Assembly (NCBI RefSeq): GCF_004022485.1
Contig: NZ_CP034951.1
Coordinates: 930,001 to 994,000 of the forward strand
Direction: 5' to 3'
Length of the DNA stretch: 64,000 nt
DNA from: Aequorivita sp. H23M31
GTDB lineage: Bacteria; Bacteroidota; Bacteroidia; Flavobacteriales; Flavobacteriaceae
Part shown: positions 55,953 to 64,000 of the stretch, in pieces
Position numbering within the stretch: the stretch's first letter is position 1
How the letters are laid out: the number at the start of each line of letters is the position of its first letter
Translations under genes and position numbers: made by a program
The notes under the pieces: model-generated
Seen by the model: only the letters and a program-made list of their open reading frames with translations
Told to the model about the DNA's origin: nothing
The model's database searches: none

Positions 55953-56242
55953 ATGCTTATTTTACTATATTTGCCGAGTCAAAAAAAAATAAAATCCAAT
56001 TACGGATTTTTGAAGAATAAAGTAAATTTTCCCTAGATATTTTGTCCAATTTATAGCGGATTATTTTAGGATAGATCATTGTAAATATTTACAAACCAAG
56101 GGGAAATCCAAGAATAAGAAGTTAAAAGTTTTGAAATGGGTGTGAAAATTAAGGAAAGCCACATTAACTTTGAAAATATCATACCATTCATTTTGGACTA
56201 TCAAGCGATAATCAACACAAAAAATTAAACCGACAATTACTA
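55953..56242. other. Intergenic region before the acyltransferase
   Basis: It holds a TATATTTG promoter box at 55966-55973. A 30-codon frame at 56136-56228 is possible but has no family. Otherwise AT-rich. Confidence 0.4.
55966..55973 (+). promoter_or_regulatory. Promoter -7 box TATATTTG
   Basis: It matches TAnnTTTG and is the only such box between the NUDIX and acyltransferase genes; the leader would be about 265 bases. Confidence 0.35.
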
Positions 56243-57046
56243 ATGGGGCTTTTCAAAAGAAATCCATTCGGACATATTCTTTTTATAAAACTTTGGTTAA
56301 TCCGAATTATGGGTGCCATGACCCATCGGCGATTTAAGGGATTTAATGAATTGAAAATCCACGGCAGTGAGGTTATTCGCAACCTTCCCGATACAAATGT
56401 TCTTTTTGTGAGCAATCACCAAACCTATTTTGCAGATGTGGTGGCAATGTTTCATGTTTTTAATGCCAGTTTAAGCGGTAGAGAAGATAATATTAAAAAT
56501 ATTGGATATTTGTGGAACCCAAAACTGAACATCTATTATGTAGCCGCAAAGGAAACCATGAAAGCTGGTTTATTACCCAAAATCATGGCTTATGCGGGTT
56601 CGGTAAGTATTGAGCGCACCTGGCGTGAAAAAGGTAAGGAAGTAAACAAGCAGGTAAAAATGAGTGATGTTAGCAATATTACTAAAGCACTCGATGATGG
56701 TTGGGTAATAACCTTTCCTCAGGGCACAACCAAACCTTGGAATCCCATTCGTCGAGGAACTGCCCATATTATAAAAAAGAATAAGCCGGTTGTAGTTCCC
56801 ATAGTAATCGATGGTTTCAGAAGATCTTTTGACAAAAAAGGATTACGTATCAAGAAAAGAGGAATTCTTCAATCTATGGAAATAAAACCACCCCTGGATA
56901 TTGATTACGAAAACGAAAGCATGGCAGAAATAGTCGAGAAATTAGAATATGCCATTGAACAACACCCTTCATTTTTAAAGGTAATTCCTAGAGAAGAAAT
57001 AAAAAAATCTGAAGAGCTCAATAAGGAACGCCAATGGCGTTATTAA
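56243..57046 (+). CDS. Divergent PlsC-type acyltransferase
   Basis: A 267-residue membrane-associated acyltransferase of the lysophosphatidate acyltransferase superfamily. The expected NHx4D is here SNHQTYFAD with the Asp one position further (His59, Asp65, H-x5-D), and the usual FPEGTRS is FPQGTTKP (158-165). VVPIVIDGFRRSF follows. It keeps the fold markers but the altered motifs suggest another acyl acceptor. Role probably in phospholipid or ornithine-lipid synthesis; not certain. Confidence 0.78.
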   Translation: MGLFKRNPFGHILFIKLWLIRIMGAMTHRRFKGFNELKIHGSEVIRNLPDTNVLFVSNHQTYFADVVAMFHVFNASLSGREDNIKNIGYLWNPKLNIYYVAAKETMKAGLLPKIMAYAGSVSIERTWREKGKEVNKQVKMSDVSNITKALDDGWVITFPQGTTKPWNPIRRGTAHIIKKNKPVVVPIVIDGFRRSFDKKGLRIKKRGILQSMEIKPPLDIDYENESMAEIVEKLEYAIEQHPSFLKVIPREEIKKSEELNKERQWRY

Positions 57047-57134
57047 TTCCTTACTAATGATATCCATCATTTTTCTTTTATTTTAGAATTTATATTTTGG
57101 AGGTTATTTTGTATAACCTTTAAACCTTAATTTG

Positions 57135-57452
57135 ATGTTTGAACTTAAAAAAAGTGGTGAAAAATTTCACTTTGTATTGAAAGCGGGAAACGGCCAAGTT
57201 ATTTTATCTAGTCAAATGTATGCTTCAAAGGCTTCGGCCATGAAAGGAATTGAATCTGTAAAAGCCAATGCGGCCGATGATTCTCTCTATGAAAGAAAAA
57301 CAGCAGTAAATGGAAAATTCCACTTTAATATTAAGGCAACGAATGGGCAGGTTATTGGTAGCAGCCAAATGTACGCCTCGGAAGCTGGAGTCACCACAGG
57401 AATAGAGTCCGTTAAAAACAACGCTCCTGCCGCTGGAATTAAAGAAGTATAA
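57135..57452 (+). CDS. YegP-like DUF1508 protein, two repeats
   Basis: A 105-residue protein made of two near-identical DUF1508 repeats (about 3-45 and 55-97): KFHFVLKAGNGQVILSSQMY and KFHFNIKATNGQVIGSSQMY, each ending in a GIESVK..A helix. The ATG at 57135 is preferred to the TTG three bases earlier. Small YegP-like proteins are widespread; their function is unknown. Confidence 0.88.
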   Translation: MFELKKSGEKFHFVLKAGNGQVILSSQMYASKASAMKGIESVKANAADDSLYERKTAVNGKFHFNIKATNGQVIGSSQMYASEAGVTTGIESVKNNAPAAGIKEV

Positions 57453-57483
57453 ACTATTAGTGGCATTTGGAGAATTAAAAAAG

Positions 57484-57518
57484 AGCGCTCTTAAAACTTG
57501 GATAGTTTTAAGAGCGCT
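57484..57518. terminator. Bidirectional hairpin terminator
   Basis: A perfect 15-bp stem (AGCGCTCTTAAAACT with its complement) between the convergent DUF1508 and msrA genes, with weak T-runs. Confidence 0.7.
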
Positions 57519-57547
57519 ATTATTTGTCGCTTCAATCTGTAAAAATC

Positions 57548-58087
57548 TTACTTCAACTTATCCGCGTGCATTTTTCGCAGTTTCGCAACTTTAGGTGAAA
57601 TAACAGCCCTACAATAACCTTGTTCAGGATTGTTACGGTAATAGTCTTGATGATCAGTTTCAGCGGGGAAAAATGCACCCAAATGTGAGAGCTCCGTCAC
57701 TATCGGATTGTCAAAATAGGAAGACATTTCATTTATAACTTTTTCGGCTATTTCCTTTTGCTGTTCATCGTGGTAAAAAATAACCGATCGATATTGGGTG
57801 CCCACATCTGCACCCTGACGATTTAAGGTTGTGGGATCGTGACTCGTCATAAAAATCTCCAATAAATCTTTATAGGAAATAATATTGGGATCAAAACTTA
57901 CCTGGATCACTTCGGCATGACCCGTTAATCCGCTGCACACTTCACGATATGTTGGAGTTCCAGGTACAGTACCTCCGGAATATCCTGAAACAATTTTTTC
58001 AACTCCTTTTATCTGATCGAAAACAGCTTCCGTACACCAAAAACATCCGCCACCTACTGTTAATTTCTGCAATTCGTTATTCTCCAT
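57548..58087 (-). CDS. msrA: Peptide methionine sulfoxide reductase A
   Basis: A 179-residue enzyme that reduces the S-form of methionine sulfoxide. The catalytic motif GGGCFWCTEAVF has nucleophile Cys15 and a second Cys18; YSGGTVPGTPTYREVCSGLTGHAEVIQ and QYRSVIFYHDEQQ are the other family blocks, and NPEQGYCRAVISPKVAKLRK the C-terminal resolving Cys region. No MsrB domain is fused. An 8-bp tandem repeat lies 87-180 bases upstream of its start. Confidence 0.94.
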   Translation of the reverse strand: MENNELQKLTVGGGCFWCTEAVFDQIKGVEKIVSGYSGGTVPGTPTYREVCSGLTGHAEVIQVSFDPNIISYKDLLEIFMTSHDPTTLNRQGADVGTQYRSVIFYHDEQQKEIAEKVINEMSSYFDNPIVTELSHLGAFFPAETDHQDYYRNNPEQGYCRAVISPKVAKLRKMHADKLK

Positions 58088-58470
58088 TGTACAATTTTAA
58101 CAACAAAGTTAATCAGTAATAAGGTTGGTTTTAATTAAGGGGGTGTTAAACTGGTTTGTAAGTATATCAGTTTATGAGGAGATGAGTCGATGAGTGGATG
58201 AGTCGATGAGTCGATGAGTTGAGGAGTTGAGGGGTTGAGGAGTTGAGGAGTTGAGGAGTCTATGAGTTTGTTTTTTTCTGACTTCTTCTGACAACAACAA
58301 AATTTGTGGGTGTCAGAAATTGGAAAATTCGAAAACCACCTTTCCTCCGAAGCCTCAGCTTGGCCAAGGGAATTGAAACATGGAACTAGAAAACTTGACT
58401 AGATACTAGAAACAAGACGCCTGAAAACTAAACACTACCAATTACCAACTACCCTCTTGCCTCTCAACAC
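58088..58470. other. Intergenic region with a tandem repeat
   Basis: It holds the 8-bp repeat at 58174-58269 and, downstream of it, low-complexity AT-rich and CTAGA/ACTAGA-rich sequence. No gene seen. Confidence 0.45.
58174..58269. repeat. 8-bp tandem repeat, 12 units
   Basis: Twelve consecutive 8-base units grade from ATGAGTCG to AGGAGTTG (for example ATGAGTCG at 58182, 58198 and 58206; AGGAGTTG at 58222, 58238 and 58246). The array lies upstream of msrA. Confidence 0.85.
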
Positions 58471-59544
58471 TCATTTTGCGTCCTTATACGTTTCATACAT
58501 CGAACCATAATGCGATTTGATAAACATTTCAAATGGAATTTCCTCTTGCTTTATAAATCCTTTTTTGCTGAGGTTACCTTCGGAAACCAAGTCAACTACG
58601 GCAGATATGCTACAAGCGGTTGTCCAACTTATTGCACGCCATTCTTTATTATCCAAAGTTATCCGGCGATAGGATTCAGAAAACTCCTTTCTTCTTAATT
58701 TTCCATCCATTATTCCCTCCACAGCGGCATAGACCAGAACAATATCCTCATCGACCAACGGAAGGGCATTGTTTAAAATATTCTTTGCCAGTTCTCTATC
58801 ATTTTTCAATAATAGATCGTACAGCAATAATTTCATTCCGTCCCTATGGCCTGGGTATCTAATGGTTTTATAATTTAAGGTATCTACCTTCCCATCCAAA
58901 GTCTCACACATGGTGCCCAAACCACCTGAGGTCAAAAATGCTTCATATTGGCGACCGTTAATATTTATGGATTCAACATCATCGAGTGAACTAAGCATTT
59001 TTCGTTCGCCATTATGGATTACTTCGGCATCATTTATATACTCGTTGATAACCCCTTCGGCACTCCAGGTGAAGCTGTACCCCAACTGTCCCATTGGATG
59101 CAAGGGCAAAGCGCCAACTCTTAATTTTACGGCACGAACTTCGGAAAACTGACCGTACAGACCCGCTCCTAGGATTCCAATAAATCCGGGAGCGAGGCCA
59201 CATTGTGGTGCTAGCACGGATTTACTGTTTTTTGCCATTTTTTGTATAGCATTTAGGGTAGGTACGTCTTCCGTAAGATCGAAATAATGAACTCCCATAT
59301 CAACAGCGGTTTCAGCTATTTTGATATTGAGGAAATATGGCAGGCATGAAACAACGGCATCCTTGTCCTTAAGGAAATCTCGGATATTTTTATCATTAGA
59401 AACGTCCCCTTTTAAAACATCAAAAGAAAATTTTTCATTGATGTCAAATTGATCCATTCCTTGTACTTCATACTTCTGGCTAAGTAAGGTTGCCACAAGG
59501 CTACCAACCTTTCCTAGTCCTAAAACACCTATTTTTTTTATCAT
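58471..59544 (-). CDS. Saccharopine dehydrogenase-like oxidoreductase
   Basis: A 357-residue NAD(P)-binding protein, start at ATG 59544 (the longer frame would need TTG). Seen: KIGVLGLGKVGSLVATLL Rossmann start, KDKDAVVSCLPYFLNIKIAE, VLAPQCGLAPGFIGILG and the saccharopine C-terminal half (KTIRYPGHRDGMKLLLYDLL). It could join glutamate and aminoadipate semialdehyde in lysine metabolism, or act as a related carboxynorspermidine-type enzyme. Stands alone after TamL with a 135-base gap. Confidence 0.82.
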   Translation of the reverse strand: MIKKIGVLGLGKVGSLVATLLSQKYEVQGMDQFDINEKFSFDVLKGDVSNDKNIRDFLKDKDAVVSCLPYFLNIKIAETAVDMGVHYFDLTEDVPTLNAIQKMAKNSKSVLAPQCGLAPGFIGILGAGLYGQFSEVRAVKLRVGALPLHPMGQLGYSFTWSAEGVINEYINDAEVIHNGERKMLSSLDDVESININGRQYEAFLTSGGLGTMCETLDGKVDTLNYKTIRYPGHRDGMKLLLYDLLLKNDRELAKNILNNALPLVDEDIVLVYAAVEGIMDGKLRRKEFSESYRRITLDNKEWRAISWTTACSISAVVDLVSEGNLSKKGFIKQEEIPFEMFIKSHYGSMYETYKDAK

Positions 59545-59687
59545 TATTTTCAATTTTTAGAAAGGGATGAAAGTAAACTTTTACGATCTATTATGCAAGC
59601 TTCAAAAGAAAATCGGCAACCACAATTGGGAAGTAACAACTACATAAATTACTAATTTAAATCAAGTCCGCGAAAAATAGACTAATC

Positions 59688-61958
59688 TTAAAAAGGATAT
59701 CCGATTCCAAAATTAAAAATCGGGTTTTTATAATCAAAATCAAACCGGTCTTCTTTATCTTTTGACGGATCGTGAAAAGGTGCCGCAAGGTCGAAACGGA
59801 TTACAAATCCCTGAACATCTACGCGCAAACCTACTCCGGCACCCATCCCAAGTTCGTTGATGAAATTGGAGGTAAACTTATCTTCGTAGTTATAAACCTC
59901 ATTTCCTTTTGAGTTCCAAACGTTTCCGGCATCTGCGAAAACTGCTCCTTTTAAAAATGAAATTATAGGAAACCTGTATTCAATATTTGCTTCCAGACGT
60001 ATGTTTCCAGTACGGTCGTAATAGTTATTTATTTCATCACTATCTCCCTGATAAGTTCCCGGTCCCAGCGATCGTATCCTAAAGGCACGAACACTATAGG
60101 GTCCCCCGGAATAATATTGTTTAACATAAGGCATAACATCGGAATTACCATAGGGCATTCCATAACCGCCAAACAATCTCGTGGCAATTAACTGTTCTTT
60201 TCCTATTTTAAAGTGATATCTAAAATCAATATCTGTTTTGGCATATTGCGCATATTCCATTCCTAAAATTGATTTTTTCCCATCTTCGTTTTCCTTCCCA
60301 AACAAACTGATACTATTTCCAGCAATATCCACATTGGCATTTACAAAAAACTGATGTTTTTTATAAGTGTCTATCATTCCATTAAAGGTAAATGAATAGT
60401 TCAGCCCCGAAATAAATTGCTGTTCAAAACTGCGTTGGAGAAAGGGATTCTTATCTAATATAGAGTCAAATTCCACAGAAGTTTTCATCAATTTAGTATA
60501 GTTTACCGAAACAGGAATAATTTCATGGGTAACATACCGATTTGCCTGCCAGGAATAACCAAATTGAGCGGTAGCCGATAAAAGTGTATAAAGTTTTGTC
60601 CTACTTAGGTAATCCACACTAACAGCTGCTTTTGTCTTGGGTATGGCATACTTGAAAAAATCGTTGCTGATTTTCACCGGGAAAATAACCCGAGGAAATA
60701 TTAATTCGTTCTTTAACCCCAATTCAATACTGGTGTTTCCCACTTCCCTGCCTCCACCTGCTTGAAACTCATACCCTACTTTGGCCGTGGTGTTCAGTGT
60801 TTCTCCTCCTTTAAAAAGATCTCTATTGCTGTAGGTTAAGGCAAGTCCCGGTCCTGCAAAATTATTAGATTTAGTAACCGCTTGTAATTCAATACGTATG
60901 GCCCTCCTGTTCAGCGGAGATAAGAAAATATTTGCTTCCAAAATTCCCAAACTATCGGTAAGCAGAGAGTCCTGTTCTTTGTATTGAATATTGACAAACT
61001 TATAAATTCCAATTGTAGAAAGTCTTCGGGCAGTATTTCTGGAATTTGCAGGGCTATAAAGTTGACCTTCTTTTAAGGTTATAAATGGATCTAAATATTT
61101 CGGTTTAAAAAAATCCTCACTGTTTATAAAACTCTTTTCATTAAAACGCACCGTTTCCTTTACCGTGGAATCCTGAATATCATAATTAGCGTAAACGTTT
61201 ATTTTAGAAATTTTATAAGGAACGATGGACTTTTCAGGAACATCCTTTTTAAAACGAAGGAAAAGATCGAAGTTTCGTTTTTTATATTGATTGGTGTCCG
61301 CCTCAAAAATCATGAATTGGGAATTGAAATTATAGTAGCCCTCACCTTTTAAATCGGTATCGATTCGTTCCCGCTCCATTTTCATATTGGCCAGATCAAA
61401 CCGCATACCTTCGGAAAGTTTGGTATCCTCAACACTTTTTTTGATTTCGGAATAAATGGGTTCTGGCAGGGAGTCAACTTTATAATTTTTCATGGTGTAC
61501 GGTCTGGGCACTCTCAACCTATAAGTTAAGGACGCCTCCTTCTCCTTTTCATCAAATTCGGATTTTGCAGAACTGTAGAAAAACCCCCTATTTTCTAAAC
61601 GGTTTAGCAAGATTTCCTCAACCTGATAAGGTTTCACATCACTTTCATAAACGGGTTCCTCTCCAATTTTTTTATATAGAAACTTGGTGATAAAGTTTGG
61701 TTTCTTCTGCTGCATTTTATAATAAAGATGAAGTCCGGGACGCATACCCAAGAAGCTCTTATTTGGTTTTGGACGCAATGCCTCTTCCAGCACAGACTTC
61801 AAACCCTTTTCATTATCGATGATAGAATCAGATTCTATTTCAATCTCCGCCCCCGTATATAACCGCTCTCCTTCGGGGACGAATTTTTTCACCGCACAGG
61901 ATTGCATAACCAGGATGATAATGGATAAGATTGAAAATATTTTGATCGTAAATTTCAC
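59688..61958 (-). CDS. tamL: TamA-like outer-membrane lipoprotein (TamL)
   Basis: A 756-residue BamA/TamA superfamily protein. A signal with lipobox (LVMQSC, Cys20) is followed by POTRA-type repeats (about 40-380, for example FITLKEGQLYSPANSRNTAR) and a 16-strand-type barrel ending in FNFGIGYPF. It starts with GTG at 61956-61958, as no in-frame ATG fits the signal. In Bacteroidota the lipoprotein TamA variant is called TamL and works with TamB, encoded 33 bases upstream here. It helps insert proteins or move lipids to the outer membrane. Confidence 0.88.
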   Translation of the reverse strand: MKFTIKIFSILSIIILVMQSCAVKKFVPEGERLYTGAEIEIESDSIIDNEKGLKSVLEEALRPKPNKSFLGMRPGLHLYYKMQQKKPNFITKFLYKKIGEEPVYESDVKPYQVEEILLNRLENRGFFYSSAKSEFDEKEKEASLTYRLRVPRPYTMKNYKVDSLPEPIYSEIKKSVEDTKLSEGMRFDLANMKMERERIDTDLKGEGYYNFNSQFMIFEADTNQYKKRNFDLFLRFKKDVPEKSIVPYKISKINVYANYDIQDSTVKETVRFNEKSFINSEDFFKPKYLDPFITLKEGQLYSPANSRNTARRLSTIGIYKFVNIQYKEQDSLLTDSLGILEANIFLSPLNRRAIRIELQAVTKSNNFAGPGLALTYSNRDLFKGGETLNTTAKVGYEFQAGGGREVGNTSIELGLKNELIFPRVIFPVKISNDFFKYAIPKTKAAVSVDYLSRTKLYTLLSATAQFGYSWQANRYVTHEIIPVSVNYTKLMKTSVEFDSILDKNPFLQRSFEQQFISGLNYSFTFNGMIDTYKKHQFFVNANVDIAGNSISLFGKENEDGKKSILGMEYAQYAKTDIDFRYHFKIGKEQLIATRLFGGYGMPYGNSDVMPYVKQYYSGGPYSVRAFRIRSLGPGTYQGDSDEINNYYDRTGNIRLEANIEYRFPIISFLKGAVFADAGNVWNSKGNEVYNYEDKFTSNFINELGMGAGVGLRVDVQGFVIRFDLAAPFHDPSKDKEDRFDFDYKNPIFNFGIGYPF

Positions 61959-61991
61959 CTAATTGCTAATTTTTTTTTAAAAATAAAATTC

Positions 61992-64000
61992 CTAATTACC
62001 TTCGTCTGTTTTACGGGTACCCTCTTGGGCACGTTGTAATTTTTTCTGTTCATCCTCCCTTTTTTCTTCTTTTTTCTTTTGCCTCTTCTCCTTTTTAGCT
62101 TCTTTTATTGCTTCTTTCTCCTCTTTGGTTTGACCGTGCAATAAAGCGTCCCACAGTTCATTAAACTTGTTGAACTCCTGTGTAAAGATCAAAGCTATAC
62201 CGCTAACGACAGTCTGACCGTCAATTACATTATCAAATTCATTATGATGAAAACCTTTTAAGCGGTAACGACCATTTTCGGTCAATAAATATTCAATACT
62301 TATATTTCCTATAATCGGCGTTGGTTCGTTCGTAGGACTGCTCCCCTGCAGATCTACTTCGCTGCCCACTCGCACAATCACTCTATCGTCAAAAAGTTTT
62401 TTCTGGGCGGCAATGTCCAATTGCGTTCTTTCTTGGGGGGTTTCTCCCTGATAATCTGTATAACTATCTAAACCGAAGTCAAGTTCCAACCCAGTATTTC
62501 CCAATATTTTGTCAGAAAAAGTATTCAATTGATCGGAGAGCGCATCGTTTAAATTATCCCGAGCTACAGATGCAAAACCTCCTCCACTACCGTCGCTTCC
62601 GGGATCTGGATAAAAGCGGTTGAGCACTAACAGTGAAAATACCTGTCTGTTCAATTCATCCGTTTGCTGGTTTACCTGTTGAATTCTTCCATATACCTGT
62701 CCTCCAATTGCTCCTTGCTCGTTTTCGGGCATATCCAAATCGAAGGATATTTTCGGTTTAAGCAGTTCCCCATCGATATTCAGATAGACATAAAAGGGTA
62801 GAACTTGACGATACTTCCCTTTAACGGAAGGATCCGCTCCAGAACTAATGGGCGCCATCAATGCCGAAGCAGATGTTTTAACTTTATAAATGGCCTTTAC
62901 ATCAAGTTTGGCGTCAAATGGATCACCAGACCAACTTACTCTACTACCCGGCGCCAACTCAAACCGGCGATTCACAAGACTGTATAGATTCATTTCATAA
63001 TGGCCACCCGCGATATCATATACTCCAGTGAGCGATATTCTTCCATTTGGATTCATAGTAAAATTGAAATCACCATCGCCATAAACCTCAAAATTATCTT
63101 CCGTTTCCTCATCGATTACAATAGTAATCTTGGCTTTTTTGCCAATCTTCAAAAATGCGTTGATATCAAATCCAGTTAAAACTGCGGATTTTTCTTCCGT
63201 TCTGGTCAATACTGCGTCCGGATCCTCTCTATTTACAAAGATTACTATCCCATCTCTTTCCTCAATAGCCACAGAGGCCGACGGAAGAACATACGTGATA
63301 TTTGTATCATCATCCAGCCGAAGTCTCGCATCCAGTTTAGGAATTTGCAAATCTCCGGTTAACGTGGCATCAGCATTAAAGGAAGCCCTGCCATAAACCA
63401 TGTCGTTATCCTCTTTGGTGGCATTTATTAGCTGAAAGTTTTCAGCATCCAGTTTTAAATTAAATGTAGGATTTATAAATGATTCCGTTCCGATATTACC
63501 AGAGAGGACCAACTGATTATTATTTTCATCACGTACAGTAAATCCGTCCATATAAATCCCAGAATTATCCAATTTTATGGATTCATTCGCCAGAGTAAAG
63601 GGAGCGTTCAGTTTGGAAATTGTAAACGAGGCATTATCAAAATTCAGATTTCCTTTATATTGAGGATCTTTCGTTGTTCCAGTAACGTTGAACTTTCCTG
63701 AAAAACTGCCTCCTGTATTTTTTACCTCACCTAAAGAAAATCCTTCGAGTGCATACATATTGAATTTGTTTATTACCAAATCCAAATCTTGTCTCCCCTC
63801 TGTTTCACTTGCAATATAATCGCCCTTGAGGTCCAGGTCCACCTCTCCTTCTTTCATTGCCATTTCAAAATCGTATCGATCACCACCGTCAGATTCCGCT
63901 TTTGCAGTCAACCTTCCCAAATCGATATCGAGCATTTCTAGTTTGTCAATCATAAGATCGGCCAGAAGTCCTGTTTTACCATATGGCTCTACCAAAGCAA
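61992..64000 (-). CDS. tamB: TamB-like translocation/assembly module, C-terminal part
   Basis: The visible 668 codons are the C-terminal part of a large TamB/DUF490 protein; the frame runs past the right edge, so the N-terminus is outside. The region is a long beta-helical hydrophobic-groove repeat, ending with the conserved FASVARDNLNDALSDQLNTF, LGNTGLELDFGLDSY and a barrel-like end (NGRYRLKGFHHNEFDN), followed by a basic, Glu/Lys-rich tail. The inner-membrane anchor must lie in the missing part. It is the upstream partner of TamL and forms an operon with it. Confidence 0.88.
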   Translation of the reverse strand, partial: ALVEPYGKTGLLADLMIDKLEMLDIDLGRLTAKAESDGGDRYDFEMAMKEGEVDLDLKGDYIASETEGRQDLDLVINKFNMYALEGFSLGEVKNTGGSFSGKFNVTGTTKDPQYKGNLNFDNASFTISKLNAPFTLANESIKLDNSGIYMDGFTVRDENNNQLVLSGNIGTESFINPTFNLKLDAENFQLINATKEDNDMVYGRASFNADATLTGDLQIPKLDARLRLDDDTNITYVLPSASVAIEERDGIVIFVNREDPDAVLTRTEEKSAVLTGFDINAFLKIGKKAKITIVIDEETEDNFEVYGDGDFNFTMNPNGRISLTGVYDIAGGHYEMNLYSLVNRRFELAPGSRVSWSGDPFDAKLDVKAIYKVKTSASALMAPISSGADPSVKGKYRQVLPFYVYLNIDGELLKPKISFDLDMPENEQGAIGGQVYGRIQQVNQQTDELNRQVFSLLVLNRFYPDPGSDGSGGGFASVARDNLNDALSDQLNTFSDKILGNTGLELDFGLDSYTDYQGETPQERTQLDIAAQKKLFDDRVIVRVGSEVDLQGSSPTNEPTPIIGNISIEYLLTENGRYRLKGFHHNEFDNVIDGQTVVSGIALIFTQEFNKFNELWDALLHGQTKEEKEAIKEAKKEKRQKKKEEKREDEQKKLQRAQEGTRKTDEGN

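Noticed and set aside
1..64000. CRISPR arrays, tRNA or rRNA genes
   Set aside because: No regular spacer-repeat array and no cloverleaf or rRNA-like conserved segment was seen on reading the intergenic regions.

Overview
The window looks like chromosome from a marine or environmental member of the Flavobacteriaceae (Bacteroidota). Reasons: low GC; promoter boxes of the TAnnTTTG type ahead of several genes; a type IX secretion C-terminal domain; TonB-dependent receptors with STN and carboxypeptidase-like domains; DUF4249; type III glutamine synthetase; a Lacal_2735-type small protein; IcmF; and a lipoprotein TamA variant (TamL type) beside TamB. The genus cannot be fixed from the sequence alone.

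Layout. 0.3-8.5 kb: membrane glycosyltransferase, dipeptidyl peptidase III, an SRPBCC/GyrI-like protein, the fluoride channel CrcB converging on a DUF1684 protein, a promoter-small ORF-terminator unit, an MFS exporter and an Lrp/AsnC regulator. 8.5-17.4 kb: two small unknown genes (one broken by a stop), IcmF, a T9SS-secreted protein, a DUF4197 lipoprotein, pyrF and prfA. 17.5-19.4 kb: a type II restriction-modification pair on an apparent cassette bounded by ACGTTA repeats, followed by debris. 19.8-28.4 kb: DUF486, a DHFR-like reductase, purM, an orphan antitoxin with a truncated PIN toxin, glnN, a Ca/Na antiporter and an unusual zinc-ribbon SDR. 28.4-34.1 kb: a cold-shock-domain protein, a hexameric tyrosine-coordinated haem protein, the NAD salvage pair pncB-pncA, threonine aldolase and prfB with its +1 frameshift.

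34.3-40.8 kb is a tightly packed four-gene envelope operon (secreted protein, STN-type TonB receptor, DUF4249 lipoprotein, MG2/plug protein). 40.8-50.5 kb holds an unknown gene, an ArsC-like protein, a second TonB receptor, a candidate small RNA, an alpha-oxoamine synthase near a cysteine-synthase-like enzyme (possible sulfonolipid/capnine start), a prolyl oligopeptidase and the YbaB protein. An intact IS4-type insertion sequence with target duplication sits at 50.5-51.9 kb, and a relict end of a related element at 46.65 kb. 52-64 kb: SpoIIM/RDD/TRIC-like membrane proteins, cyclophilin and CoA pyrophosphatase genes starting almost on top of each other, a divergent PlsC acyltransferase, YegP-like, MsrA, an 8-bp tandem repeat, a saccharopine dehydrogenase-like protein, TamL and the C-terminal part of TamB running off the window.

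Most of the window is ordinary chromosomal core. The accessory signals are the restriction cassette, the decayed toxin-antitoxin pair, the IS copies and the 8-bp repeat. No CRISPR array, rRNA, tRNA or prophage was recognised.
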